Source: Ypsolopha sequella (Eukaryota > Arthropoda > Insecta > Lepidoptera > Ypsolophidae). From it: a stretch of 64,000 bases of DNA. A model generated the notes under the pieces. It had not been told where the DNA came from and did not search any database. It worked only from the letters and a program-made list of their open reading frames with translations. Shown here piece by piece: positions 39,113 to 50,703 of this stretch. The translations under genes and the position numbers were made by a program. Positions within the stretch are counted from its first letter, which is position 1, and each line of letters begins with the position of its first letter. Location: positions 10,061,501-10,125,500 of the forward strand of contig OW203985.1 in the NCBI GenBank assembly GCA_934047225.1, given 5' to 3'.

Positions 39113-39986
39113 TAGGGTTCCGTACCGTGGATGAAAAATTTAATTTTGTCATTTTCTTTTCGTAAATTTCCTAACCGGCTATATGTATACGTAAGCACAT
39201 ATTACCATGATTTGTTTCTTATTTTTGATCCACCAGTTTTGGAAATTGACGTACTACCCAAATACGTCAATGGTTTTGGAGACAAGCGGGGAACATACAT
39301 TTGTTTGTGGTTTTTCGAGGATTTCTCCAAATAGGTGCAAGTAAATATAGCCAAACTATATTTTTTTCTAATCAGCTTTTTAATACAATATTTGTTTATT
39401 TATTTTACTTTTATTTTTATATTTCTCATTTGTGTTCAACTTTTTTTGATTTGCTATAGTTTTCCTGTAATTGGCCAGTTATGAACAATAATCGATATTT
39501 TTTTCATATTTTTCGGTCCACCGTTTTGGAGATAAATTGAGGACATACATTTTTTTTTGAAGTTTTCAAAGATTTCTCGAAATCTGTGCCAGTAAATATA
39601 GTTAAGGTATATATTTTTACAATCAGCTCTTTAATATCTGCAATTGATACTCATATTGTATTTTTAGGATTTTTGTAGTTTTTCAAAATATTTTTTCACC
39701 GTCTTACGTCGGCAAGTTAATGATATTTTTGTGCCAAATTTCAAGTCTGTCTTTAACGGTGCTAAAGTTATAAGGCTGTAACATACGGACGGACCACAGA
39801 TGGGACGGACGGACCGACAACGAAGTCTCATCATAAAGGTTGCATTTGTACCTTCTAGGTACAGTGGAGACATCAAGTAAGACACATTGGACTTCGTACC
39901 TATCTTATATTCTTCTCTGTAGGGGCTAATTTCGTACTGCAAATTTATAGCTTGATGTGGTCTCCACTGTACTACGGAACCCTAAA
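39113..39986 (-). repeat. Dispersed 'AGGGTTCCGTA' repeat, copy 2 (inverted)
   Basis: It begins AGGGTTCCGTACCGTGGATG and ends CTACGGAACCCTAAAAATAC, the reverse order of 6006-6415 and 61207-62045. It is interrupted by the small element at 39862-39969. Confidence 0.75.
39862..39969. mobile_element. 108-bp Tc1/mariner-type MITE with TA duplication
   Basis: CAGTGGAGACATCAAG is mirrored by CTTGATGTGGTCTCCACTG, with TA at 39860-39861 and 39970-39971. Removing it restores GGTACTACGGAACC, the uninterrupted repeat. Confidence 0.88.
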
Positions 39987-42900
39987 AATACTAGTCCAGT
40001 AAATGAAATATTTGAGGTCGAATTAAATATGCACTAGTAAAATAACTTCGAAATAATTGTATTTCATAATTGATCCTCCCCTCCCGCCCGCCCTCCCGGA
40101 TGAACATATATATTTTTTTAATTTTAATTTTAATTAAAATTTTTATATTTTATTTTAATAAAAATATTTATAAAACTCTATAGGGTCTTCTCGTTTTTAA
40201 ATAAATTTTAACTTCTTAAATAAAAAATGTAATTAAAATTTCACCTAACAATTTAATATTTATTTTAATTTTACTTTATTTATTTGTATATATATCAAAA
40301 TAATTAGACTCCTGCCTGATCTTCTAATATTGTTTTTAGCCATGGTCTAATTAATGTGCTCCTTTTTTATAATGTTCATCAGGAATTCTTTTGAATTATA
40401 AATTTTCATTTTGTTTATTGATATAGGTATTCCCAATGTTAACGGCACCCAGTGTACATTTAATTCATCCTGCTCCTTACGAAGATTCTTAGATTGACTG
40501 ACTATACGAGAATATATTCAAGTCGTAATGAAGGCCAAAAAGGACGTTCTTTAGCGGATGCTATTAATTTTATTGACGGATATTCTTAGAAGTCCAGAAG
40601 CCACACAATCAAACATTTAAAACAACGTGTACCTACCTACTTACATCCTTTTGTACTCGCTCGGAATGACCTCCTGTCAACCAAAACGGTGCTCGATTGT
40701 CATTCAGTGATCATTTTGGTGAGCCCTTTAAGGCGAACTCAAAGAAGAACCATGGCCCGCATCAGGATTAATATCCTCCGCGTATGGAGCAAAGTTACAT
40801 CAGATCAGGCTTACAGAGGCGGTGTGATGGATCGTTGGAAATATGAAATCGGTTATCGTAGTTAATTATCGATTCATCGTAAGTGCGCCGCCATTTTGGA
40901 TCTAAGTGCGCAGCCATGTTCCCTCGCTCGGCTTCCGGCGTGCGCGTGCGCCTGCATGCTAATGTTTGCGTATACAACCCATGTCCTGCCTGGGCGCAGC
41001 TCATGCGACATCGTCCCACTTTTACGTTTGGCCACACCGGTGTGTCGTCTTTGCAGTCACAAAAAAAAACGTTGCTACTAAACGTCGCAAAAGATAAAGG
41101 AATTGATTCCATGCTCAATATCTCAGAAGTTCAAAATACCAATTTTTTCTGCGGTAGAAATGGTATATTTCATGATATTAGTATCTTGTAAAGGAGTATT
41201 TGTCACGTTGGCACGTTTCATAACGAAACTAGCACATTTACTAACAGTAGGTACGTATGCAAGTAGGTAGGATCTATACTGAGGTACAGCAAAACTAGGA
41301 TTCTTGTCACGAGTGATCGAGTGAGACAGCCCGGCTACTGCGCGCACATAAACTCATAATTCACCAGCATCGATACGCGATGATAGAGCCGAACTGATAT
41401 TGAGGCCAAATGCGTGATCGGTTCGGATACACAGAGGGATCCTATCAATTTCCTAATTGACTTAACGGATAATATTCCTATAACCTTCTGTAGAATGTGC
41501 GTGCCGTACCTTCTACTGGACTCTAGCTGTTTCTATAGCAGTTAATTAATTATGCCTCCTATCAAACTTCACATTACCTATCTTCTTTTTCAAAAACTGA
41601 ATTTTATTTCATTGAGTTTTTGGAAGTCAAGCTAAGTTGTCTCTAAGTAATTTCTTGCTTGAGAACTTTAAAAGCACTTGTTCAGTTTCGTAGACAGTTG
41701 ATCAGATTCTCGTGTTTCAACTTTTGGGATATCAGTTTGGAAAACGATAAAGCAGCTCATTCATTGCCAACGGCTTGTACCTATGTAACTCTATCTCCCT
41801 TTATGTTTACTGTCCATAACCAACCATATCGTGATAATAAAATAAATGTTTAATAGCATTTTAAATGCCAACAACTATTTTATAGCGATCACGATACTTG
41901 CATATTCTATGCTGACAATTTCGACTTTTTTGACAAAAATCAATGACTTTTTTAAATATTTCTTAATATATTCACTGTCCTTCAATAATATGCACGTTTT
42001 AAACTTGCGAATACCGAAGCAAAATTTTTTCTGGTGTTTCGTTTTATTGCTTCCCCTTATTGAATCAGACTCACCCTTGTATGGAGCCATAAAGGAAACG
42101 ACATGTGGTCCGATTCACTAAACCTGCTTCGGCTAGAATAATGTGGATATAACTATATTTAGAATTTAGGTAACTAACAGCTTTGTTCTTGTCGATTCAT
42201 TTATCATATCAGCAAAAGATTTTCAAAACAAAATCAAAGTCTTGAAACCTAACAACTTTTGCAGAATACAATATGTTATTTTTATAATATTTCTGAAATC
42301 CTTGGAAATGAATATTTTACATTAATAAACTCAATATCCAATAAATGTTGTACTACCTATTCAAAATCTTGTTTTTAAAAGTATTATCCATATTAAACGC
42401 CAGGTGTCTCTCTTGAACACCTGCTGTCACATTCCTTCTTCGGAAGGGCTTCAAATCAATCCACCATCCGAACCCTACCAAATATAGAATACTCATTGGA
42501 CCAACCCAACTTACCACGATTTTGGATCTTTTCAAATTGGTTGAATATAAAAGCAGTTCATTCGATGCCCACCTCATTTTGTTTTTACTGTCCAAAATCC
42601 TTTTGTGATAAACTAAACCCCATGATTATTAACACAGGAGACTATGCCCGTATTTTTCTTTTTGTTCTTGGGTTTTTTGCTTGCTCGCATCAAAGATTTT
42701 ATCAGTTTTTATTTTTAGACCTTTTATTTTTCTTATTATTTTGTTACATTTCTTTTGACTCTGTCTATCTATAGTTTCTTGGGCCGCATTCTAGTCTAGG
42801 AATTCAAAGATGCATGTAATCTTGGACTGGTCTTATGTTTAATTTATGTGGTGTTTCATCCACAGCATTGTTGGCATTTTAGTTTTTCACATACTATTCT

Positions 42901-43800
42901 CATGCCTGTATGCCGCTGATGTGCTTTTGTCTTGGTTTTACTTTAGTATGTTGCCAATTTCGTATTCCATTTTAAACTTTGGTTATTCTCTGAAATAGGT
43001 TCATATTTTATCCTTCCCATTGGGTCTCACTATGGTTCCATACCACATAACCATAACACGATAACATTGTAAGAAACAAAAGCCGTGTTACAGCAAAATA
43101 TTAAGTCAGGCCGTGAGGATTCAGATTTCTGTTAAAGCACATACAAATTGAAGGGCAGCAGCGAACAGCGGGTGTTTTGTTTTGTATTTGCTTATTATTT
43201 GTGAAGGCCAGCCTGGGGAACCTATCTATGAACCCGCTTGCCTAAAACTCCACGAATGCTCACTTCTGAGTAGGTTGGAAAACTAACTGAGCGAAATTGG
43301 ATATTCGAGTTACTTAGAGAATAGGCTTCACTGGGAGGTGTTAGAAAGGGTAGAGTGAGGTTGTGTTTGCTTGCGTTACACACATGGGTAGCTCGCGCTC
43401 GGTGCACAATATTACCATCATACCTTCTTCTTGTTTTATTATTTAGCGCTTGAAATTGCTGCTATTTAGTTTTGTTGAAGTACATACTTGATTTTAGGTT
43501 CCAATTGCTTTTTTAACTTTACTGGAAGCCTGATTAGATTATTGGCATTCATTCTAACTTGTTCCTTTTTTATCAATTCTGATCTTTCTTGTGATGGAAC
43601 TTCCTTTTTTGGCACTTTTGTGACCGAATGAATATATTGTGTAATGGAGAAAAACTTTCATATAGCAATGGTCATGAACATCCCCGAGGCTCAGTTTGCG
43701 TTTAACGTTATTGTATAACCATTCTGCTGGGTCGATGCCCGGCCGAGCTTCAACCTTAAAGGTCGACGGGGCGGCCTTTGGGCTTATTTACACTTCAACA
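39987..43800. other. Gene-poor AT-rich stretch
   Basis: No exon recognised in 3.8 kb. 40880-41000 is GC-rich with GTGCGCCGCCATTTTGGATC (YY1/Pho-like GCCATTTTGG) and TTCCGGCGTGCGCGTGCGCC, a possible promoter. 40085-40280 is nearly pure A/T. Confidence 0.35.
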
Positions 43801-44034
43801 ACAAACTGAGCTTAGGTGAGCTTTCCAAGATTCCTTTGCGACAATTTCTTGAGCTTTTCTGTTTTTGAAGTCGGTGATTGTTCGCGGACCCTCTTCTGTA
43901 AGTTTGATAGGTATAATTGTACTCGTGAATTTTTGGTAATAAATTTGCTGAATTCATGTTTGTGCTGGTGTTTCAAGTCAAGATAATAACTGTTGCGTTG
44001 ATCGTGTAACAAATTGTACTTTTTAACCGACTTC

Positions 44035-44240
44035 AAAAAGGAGGCGGTTCTCAATTCGACTGTATGTTTTTTTTTTTTTTTTTTTTTTTGGCGTTGTTAC
44101 TCCATAACTCCGTCATTTCCCAACCGATTTGAACAATTCTTTTTTTGTTTGAAAGAGTATACTTCCAGGTAGGTCCCATTTTAGGTTTGGTCATGATCTG
44201 ATGAAGGTCTTCAGAGATAGGCAGTGGAACTCCTCAGAAA
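44035..44240 (+). repeat. Dispersed 'ACCGACTTCAAAAAGGAGG' repeat
   Basis: AACCGACTTCAAAAAGGAGG, GGTTCTCAATTCGACTGTAT, a poly-T run and CCCAACCGATTTGAACAATT form a repeat I know as widespread in Lepidoptera. It leads into the minisatellite at 44240. Confidence 0.65.
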
Positions 44241-44715
44241 ATGACAGCATATCTCTCGAAATTGAGGCAATCGCTATGTACTTGGGTGCTGATTACAAGG
44301 TATTACTTGAAAATCGACATTCTTCCACCTGACCTTCGATCCTGGCTTCATCAACATATTCACCATAGAACTCTTCAACGGATCAGAGCACATAACTCGA
44401 GATTGCGGCAATCACTGCGTTAGGGTGCTGATTCAAGGGTATTACTTGGAGATTATCAGAATACCCACCTGACCTTCGATCCTGGCTTCATCACCATAGA
44501 ACTCCTCAACGGATGACAGCACATAACTTTAGATTGCGGCAAACAGTTTGTGTTAGGGTGCTCATTGCAGGGCATTGCTGAAAATTGCCAGTGTACACAC
44601 CTGAATTTCGATCTTGGCTTCATCACCGTAGAACTCTTCAACGGATGACAGCACATAACTCGAGATTGCGGTAATCATGTTGTGTTAGGGTGCTGATAGC
44701 AGGAAGCTACTCAAA
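44240..44715 (+). repeat. Minisatellite, unit about 131-135 bp, about 3.5 copies
   Basis: ACATAACTCGAGATTGCGGC, TTAGGGTGCTGATT, CCACCTGACCTTCGATCCTG and GGCTTCATCACCATAGAACT repeat in order at 44391, 44521 and 44653. Small open frames on both strands are copies of the unit. Confidence 0.85.
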
Positions 44716-44820
44716 CATGGCTACTTATACTCACTTGAACTTCGTTTCATATTAACACCACGTTTGCAAGAACTACCTATACCTCACAGTTTAACCTAGC
44801 AACACTAAAAAATGTGAAAT

Positions 44821-45176
44821 AAAATAAACTTTTAACAAAAAAATAGCAACCGACTTCAATAGTAACAGCAGTCATTCACTAAAAAGTTAATAATAATTCT
44901 ATAAAGACCGATGGTACCGAAGCAACACTTTTGCCGACTTCTTTCTTCCTGAAACATTATGTTATCTAGAAGTCGGCGTATTTCCTACGATATAGCAACA
45001 TAGAAACCAATATAAGCACGCCGACTTCTAGATAACATAACGTTTCAGGAAGAAAGAAGTCGGCAAAAGTGTTGCTTCGGTACCATCGGTCTTTATAGAA
45101 TTATTATTAACTTTTTAGTGAATGACTGCTGTTACTATTGAAGTCGGTTGCTATTTTTTTGTTAAAAGTTTATTTT
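44821..45176. repeat. Near-perfect palindrome with arms of about 160 bp
   Basis: AAAATAAACTTTTAACAAAA at the left is mirrored by GTTAAAAGTTTATTTT at the right. Pairing is almost complete through GGTACCGAAGCAACACTTTT and AGTCGGCG, with a spacer of about 37 bp (44981-45017). Confidence 0.92.
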
Positions 45177-45440
45177 CATCAGTACAAAATCATTCGTAAT
45201 TAAGAAGTGCTTGCCAAAGCGTTTCAGCCTTTTGAGATGTTGTAACCTTAGAATATAGAACTATTATTTTAAGGTTGTAACCTTCGAAGGGGCGTCACAG
45301 GAGTTTCGAGTATCACTTGAACGCGAGCGGTCAGAGTCCCGAAGTTAGGGAGGGAGCTTGGACGAATAACCAAGGGTGAGAGTACTTCGAGCACAAAAGT
45401 CACACTTGTCTGTCTTATAGACTTATAGATAGCATACATA

Positions 45441-45702
45441 CAAGGTGACTTTTTGATCATCATCCAAATTCACACTGGTGGCTTGGTAAGTGATTAGTAT
45501 CATGGATCAATAACAATTTTGGTGAAATTCGGAAAATGAAATTTTGACTCCCCATAGTGACTCACTCGGGACTGGAAGTGAATTTCTATGGGAAGCCGAA
45601 ATTTCATTTTAGGAATTTCACAAAAATTGTTATTGATCCAAGATACTGATCACTTATCAAGCCTCCAGTATGAATTTGGATGATGATCAAAAAGTCACCT
45701 TG
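45441..45702. mobile_element. MITE family F copy, 262 bp, TA target duplication
   Basis: CAAGGTGACTTTTTGATCAT is mirrored by ATGATCAAAAAGTCACCTTG, and the interior CATGGATCAATAACAATTTT by its complement. TA lies on both sides. Confidence 0.92.
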
Positions 45703-45774
45703 TATAAGTACTTATTTCTATTTACCTACCTTCCAGCAACATAATTTTTAGCAAATCTTAGCCTGCTCTGACGG

Positions 45775-45845
45775 TTAGGATCAAATTAAACACGGCCCCT
45801 CAGGTTTAAAGTCTGGCATTCTACAGACAGACTGAGCTAAAAATG
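45775..45845 (-). other. Degenerate tRNA-like SINE head
   Basis: The minus strand reads TAGCTCAGTCTGTCTGTAGA (box A-like), then GCCAGACTTTAAACCTGAGG and a decayed box B. It is too diverged to be a working tRNA. Confidence 0.35.
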
Positions 45846-45864
45846 TTTTTTTTTTTTCATAATA

Positions 45865-46020
45865 ACACGTAATTCTGATTTTCATCAACATCAACTTGAT
45901 ATTGAAATTTGACGTGCGTGCGACGACGCCCGCCTAACATGCCATCTCTTTTGCACGCGTTGAATTTCGCATGCATTTGCTTGAAGTTGATACAAATCAG
46001 AATTACGTGGTAGACACGCT
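45865..46020. mobile_element. MITE family B copy 2
   Basis: ACACGTAATTCTGATTTTCA is mirrored by AATCAGAATTACGTGGTAG. It is inverted relative to 8421-8579, with the same GCACGCGTTGAATTTCGCATG-type core. Confidence 0.85.
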
Positions 46021-46842
46021 GGTGTTGTTTTCAATAGATACCACTTTTCCGACTGTCATTAACAACATTAATACTTCCTGTGACGGCTTCTCTAAAGTCC
46101 AACTAGACACATCACATCGCATAATAAAGTAGAGAACAATTACCTACCTACTTCGTTGCTACTTCGCATTATCGTTTAAGATAAGGCAGGTAAACCTTTT
46201 CAGAAATAACATTAAAGTTATGGTTGATTTTACAACTGACGAAATAGCATAATAAATTTTTTATTTATGTGCGGTGACATCGAAATAACTTATTTCCTGT
46301 CGTTACTATTTCAAAGATTCATTGTATTTGTGTCCCTTAAACGAAGTCATCACAGGATGCGCACAAAAAATACGGAAGGAAGTGCAATTTGGGCACAACA
46401 AAGGTTCAGCCGGATGTCGCGCCACGAATAGAAATTTCGCTATACGTGTCTTGCGCGGCGTTTTGCAGATGAACGAGACGAAATAATAAATCAAAACAGG
46501 CAGTTTTGAGTTTTGTAGGGAGGCGCGCGGTGCGTGACAGATGGGCTGATGCGGGGCTTAGCGCGGCGCGGGGCACGGGGGCGGCAGGGACTGACTTCCG
46601 GCGGCGTGGGCGCAGCGTGGGAACGGGCTCCGCATACCCACCTACCACTGAGGAGCAAGATTCAATGACGGCCACTAATTAATTATGTTCTGTCGGTGTG
46701 TGCCAGCCAACTAAGAATAGCAATTTTTGTGCATCGTTGTATCAAAAGATCTTTCGCAGTCTTCTTCATTTTATTACATGTTGAAACTTTAGTGAAAGAA
46801 ATATTCTACTGAAAACAACGAGCATTTATTACTATGTTAAGA
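46021..46842. other. Non-coding stretch with a GC-rich patch
   Basis: 46520-46640 is strongly GC-rich (GCGGGGCTTAGCGCGGCGCG). The minus frame 46675-46406 over it is open but has low-complexity composition and no similarity. A promoter or untranslated first exon is possible. Confidence 0.3.
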
Positions 46843-47205
46843 GGCTATGCGAATTTTATTTTTGTCACTGTCACTCGAAGCAAAAAAAAAAAACTTTTTT
46901 TTTCATCATCTTCTGGTCATATTGCGATATAGATCCTTTTTCCGTTAAAAACAGCGTTTTGATTTTTTTGTATTGAATATACCCTTATTCCGGGCACACA
47001 TTCAATTATTTCTATCGCGGAAAATTCATCCAAACATATATTTGGGTGAATTTTCTGTTTTCCAATTTCAAAACCCTAGATTATATAGTCAAAATACATA
47101 TACCAGAAACTGATTATAATTTTCTGTGTATTTCATGAAATACACAGAAAAGAAACACCCGTATTTTTTTCGCATATCACCTTAATATGATTTTGCGGTC
47201 TAAAT
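46843..47205 (+). repeat. Dispersed repeat family H copy 1
   Basis: AGAGGCTATGCGAATTTTAT, TTTCTATCGCGGAAAATTCA, CAAAACCCTAGATTATATAG and ACCCGTATTTTTTTCGCATA recur in order at 60290-60715. Confidence 0.8.
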
Positions 47206-47592
47206 TAGGGCTCGCTCACGGTTCAATCCGATTTCAAACGTTTCTCGTGGAAACGTTCTACGTTTAGATGCACTGTCATAAAAACGTTTAATTCGGAAAA
47301 ACGTTTCAACGTAACCAGGGAGTCCCTAGGCACCTATAAACTACTTAGTTTTCAACAAAAAGGAATTTCTATCGGCGTCAATAACTGATATGACAGTTAG
47401 CTCAAAGATGACACTGACAATTATGTTCAGTTCAAAGAAACCATAATCCAAGAAAGTCTTAGGATATATTATATCTTTCAAAATGTAGACTTAAAAAAAA
47501 AACGTCGATTATTATCCTACGTACAATTATAAAACTACGTAGTTTTGAAGTCCACGTTTTTGTTAGGCGTGTATGTCAAACAACGTATATCT

Positions 47593-48063
47593 GGGGTGGT
47601 GCCCAATGTGTTTCCAATTCTTTTGTTCTCTAGAAAATCAAAACTTCATACATTCATTCCTCTTGTTTCCAAAAAATATTTTATTTTCCGTTTTGTTTCC
47701 AAAAAGCTGGTTGGTACAGTCGGCGGCAAGTGATTGGTAAATCGAGCCAATCTCGATGTTCCCTTTGTACGTCTTGTAATGTGTTACTTTTTAATTAATA
47801 TAATTGTATTTAGATCTATCTTGCAGTTATTATTTATAGAAAATAGACGATTTTATAACGCTCTAATTTACTATATTGTTACACATGTACGATGTGTTTT
47901 GGTGGTTAAATCATTAAATTCAGTTGCGATTGACGGCACTCGGTAACTTGCTTCTGAGGCTAACTGTACCCTTCTTGGTTTTGGAAACAAGAGTAACTGC
48001 ATGAAAATTTGGAAACACGCGGAAACAAAAAAGGTCGTTTTTTGGAAACGCGTGGCATCACCC
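47593..48063. mobile_element. Putative DNA element, about 470 bp
   Basis: GGGTGGTGCCCAATGTGTTTCC is imperfectly mirrored by GGAAACGCGTGGCATCACCC, with several TTTCCAAAAA / TTTTTGGAAAC pairs inside. Target duplications not seen. Confidence 0.5.
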
Positions 48064-48866
48064 ATTTCTGGACTATACGTAGCATAGCGAGCCTCAGTCT
48101 CAATTAATTCATACGCAGAGCAGTGAACATGTCTTACCGTGATTCGGTCGGCGGCTAAATTTATATCAAAGCTCTATCTATAAATAAAGCTCTGAAGATT
48201 TTAAATACGTATACATTTTGCGTCACGCACACATAAATATACAACATTTGTCTCATCAATTTGGCTGAAGTATCTACTACACCTTTTATTCAGTTTTCAA
48301 GAGGCCATTGCCAAGGTGGCGTAGCCTGAGCGGTTGAGCACCTGGCAAGACAGATGCTTCCCATTCCATTCAGGCTGAGCTAAATATCATCAATGGCGAA
48401 CGAACTTCGTTCCCATTCATGATTTTCTTTTTTATTTCGTTCAACATATGCTCATGGCCAGCCGCTTTTAAAGGCACTGTCAGGCAGGTATTGATCGAAA
48501 ATGTTTATCCGACGAATCTCGAGATAAGGACCTCGTCTCTAATGAACAAAAAACCCAATTATGGCATCTTTTTTTGTTCTAAGCAGCTTGGCAGCACAGC
48601 AGGATCTTTTTCCTCGACTTTAGTTGATTCATAATAAACTCTCATTACAAGTTGACTAATGGCAAGGGATATCTCGTTTCTTGAACGGACGTTATGTACG
48701 GCGCGTACGAAATCGAATAATTATCAAGTGGCTCCCACACACACAACGCACCGCTTGGCCATGCTTGGCTCCGAACGCCGCTCTTTGGCTCATTCAGTGT
48801 GATCTGCAAGTTTCTTTAATGAAACATTGCGGAGGTGGGGGCACTCAAAGCTTAGTAACGGAACTT

Positions 48867-49224
48867 ACATAATTATTGGTAAACCGCATTTCTTGATCTC
48901 AAAAGCCGTATGTCCAATCTTGTCAAAGGATAATGCACTTAATACAGTGTTGGATAGAGCACACATTTGAACGGCGTCGGGTGGGACAGTTGTGATGTAA
49001 GGTTTCTTTAGATTTACGGCTGATCTGAATGAAGCAGCTGCCGGTTGCTGTAATTCGGTCTGCAAGTCGATGTCGTTTTTGTTGTGAATATTGCCTATTT
49101 CAATAAAAAGCTGCGGGCTCTCAAGGATGTTTAAGAATTTTCTATTTACAACGCAACCGATGATTCCGAATATCGGTTTCCGAATAACACTCTCTACTTT
49201 ATACCATGTTTCATTACCAGACCA
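48867..49224 (-). pseudogene. Unidentified coding fragment, about 119 codons to a stop
   Basis: The minus strand from 49224 reads without a stop to TGA/TAA near 48867: ARWSGNETWYKVESVIRKPI, FGIIGCVVNRKFLNILESPQ, then LFIEIGNIHNKNDIDLQTEL, and a tail with SALSFDKIGHTAFEIKKCGL. Composition and codon use look protein-like, unlike the low-complexity frames around it. There is no start codon: the 5' side is cut by a MITE at 49226. I do not recognise the family. It could be a transposon-encoded protein, a captured gene or the last exon of a host gene; a consensus splice acceptor at its 5' edge is not visible. Confidence 0.5.
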
Positions 49225-49225
49225 G

Positions 49226-49362
49226 CGGGCCTATTATGTATCTCTAGTTGCCTTCTGGACTGGGTGTCTATCATCAAAAACATAGATAAACTATCGAATT
49301 CCGATATCCTAAGGATATGTTCGCACTTGAAGTGACGACACAGATTGTTAATAGTTCAATAA
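49226..49362. mobile_element. MITE family G copy 2, right side missing
   Basis: It matches 33125-33260 from the GCGGGC-TATTATGTATCTCT boundary through GAAGTGACGACACAGATTGT and stops at GTTCAATA, lacking the right terminal repeat. Confidence 0.78.
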
Positions 49363-49364
49363 CT

Positions 49365-49443
49365 AATTTCAATGTAATTGGTGCCGATTATAACGCAATG
49401 CAGAGGTTGTATGATGAATACGAGTATATGCTAGGTGAATAAT
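49365..49443 (+). pseudogene. Short coding-like remnant beside the MITE
   Basis: The plus frame reads NFNVIGADYNAMQRLYDEYE, then YMLGE and stop. It is rich in Y, D and E and looks like a protein C-terminus. It is on the opposite strand to the block at 48867-49224, so it is either a separate gene remnant or a rearranged piece. Confidence 0.3.
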
Positions 49444-49613
49444 AGATCCCACCAACAACATAAATGTGAAAAAGGGGCCGACCTAACAATATACAACGTT
49501 TTTCACTTGTTTTAAAGAAAGTTTGTTAGGGTCCTTGCTACTGTATATAGAAATTGGCAAGTTTTCACATCATACATACAAATAATTTACTATGAAAACT
49601 TGCCAAGTTCTAT

Positions 49614-49680
49614 ACAGTGTGTCCCTCGTAAGAGTGCACAACAAAAAGGGGGTGAAACTAGATCAAAATATATCAACAAA
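49614..49680 (+). mobile_element. Single end of the CAGTGTGTCCCT DNA element
   Basis: CAGTGTGTCCCTCGTAAGAG plus TGCACAACAAAAAGGGGG matches the left end of 13411-13962. The other end is not found nearby. It is preceded by a small palindrome, 49553-49613 (TTGGCAAGTTTTCA/TGAAAACTTGCCAA). Confidence 0.6.
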
Positions 49681-49689
49681 AAATAGTAG

Positions 49690-50145
49690 TTTATGCAGAG
49701 TGTTTTAAACGTAACCGAGTAATTTATTACTTTTACGCCCGTGTATCATACTACGTTTTTCAATGCATTGTGTGAGGAAATAAAACAAATATAATTTTGT
49801 GAACTTTAAATTGTAATTGGCTCAAAAGGACTGTATCCAGAGCCGTTAAACAGTGGAAAAAAAAGTATGACATTTATGGTACACAGGAAAGGCTGCAGGT
49901 TAGCCAACCATTGCAAACAAATTTTAAAAAAAATAATAATAAAGCCCTAGGGCAAAATAATCGACTTTCGGTTCGGTTTTGATGCATAAAAATTGGGCCT
50001 TTACGAGCACATGCATTGAAAAATATATTATTATTACATACGGCTTGAACACTCACGTCAACTCACGTGTGATTGTTGTTGACTATATGCCAACCGTTTC
50101 ACCTATACAATTTCGGCATTATCAAAGCGAGTGTCGTTCTTAGAC
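49690..50145 (+). repeat. Dispersed repeat family E copy 2, joined to the CTTGAACACTCACGT repeat
   Basis: TTTTACGCCCGTGTATCATA..GCCCTAGGGCAAAATAATCG match 9733-9975. The 3' part GGCTTGAACACTCACGTCAA..CCAACCGTTTCACC matches 13990-14175. This copy shows that the two fragments belong to one repeat. Confidence 0.78.
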
Positions 50146-50149
50146 AAAA

Positions 50150-50703
50150 AAAATCTTTTTTTTATTTTTTATTAAAGATGTGCTTCAGTCGGCTCCACCT
50201 GAGCGTATTTACGTTTTATTTAATTACGTATTCCGTGATTTTACTGATCTTTCCGATTTTTTTTCTCGATGATTGTGATACTTGTGTCAAATTTGAAAAA
50301 TTATAATGTAGTTCAACTTCTTAACTACATACAAAAATGTTATTCGTTAAAAATATTTTGTTTTAATTGTCCAAACGCGAGAGCATGTTTGGCGCAACCG
50401 ACCCTTAAGGATCATTTATTTCATTGCATTACTCGCGGTAGATCAAAAGTTATAAAATATTTTATACATAGAGTCCTTGGTAGGCAACTAAAATTTTAAA
50501 ACGTCATAATAGGTCTTTACCTAATGAATAGCTTAATATAATAGATATACAAAATGTTATATGGCTGTAAATATGTAATCTATCAATGTATATATTCAGT
50601 TCTTTGTACGCCATTAGGCAGATCATAATGAGAGATGACAAAATTGTAATATCATTCTTACCTATGTATCGACAAATAAAGAATTTTGATTGATTGATTG
50701 ATA
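50150..50703 (+). mobile_element. LINE 3' end with (TTGA)n tail
   Basis: It has RNA-like spacing AATAAAGAATTTTGATTGAT, ending TTGATTGATTGAT, preceded by CGCCATTAGGCAGATCATAA. A related fragment with TTTCATTGCATTACT..CTTGGTAGGCAAC lies at 13815-13860. Open frames here are short and carry no RT motif. Confidence 0.5.

Noticed and set aside
40795..41191. Overlapping open frames of 107 and 102 codons on both strands
   Set aside because: Both arise from the GC-rich patch; neither has motifs, splice context or consistent codon use.
43812..44054. 80-codon basic frame on the minus strand (SVKKYNLLHDQRNS...)
   Set aside because: No family recognised, starts inside a dispersed repeat, no splice sites in phase; not enough to call a gene.
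48312..48390. tRNA gene candidate (GGTGGCGTAGCCTGAGCGGT)
   Set aside because: Only a box A-like start; no convincing anticodon or T arm, so at most a decayed SINE head.
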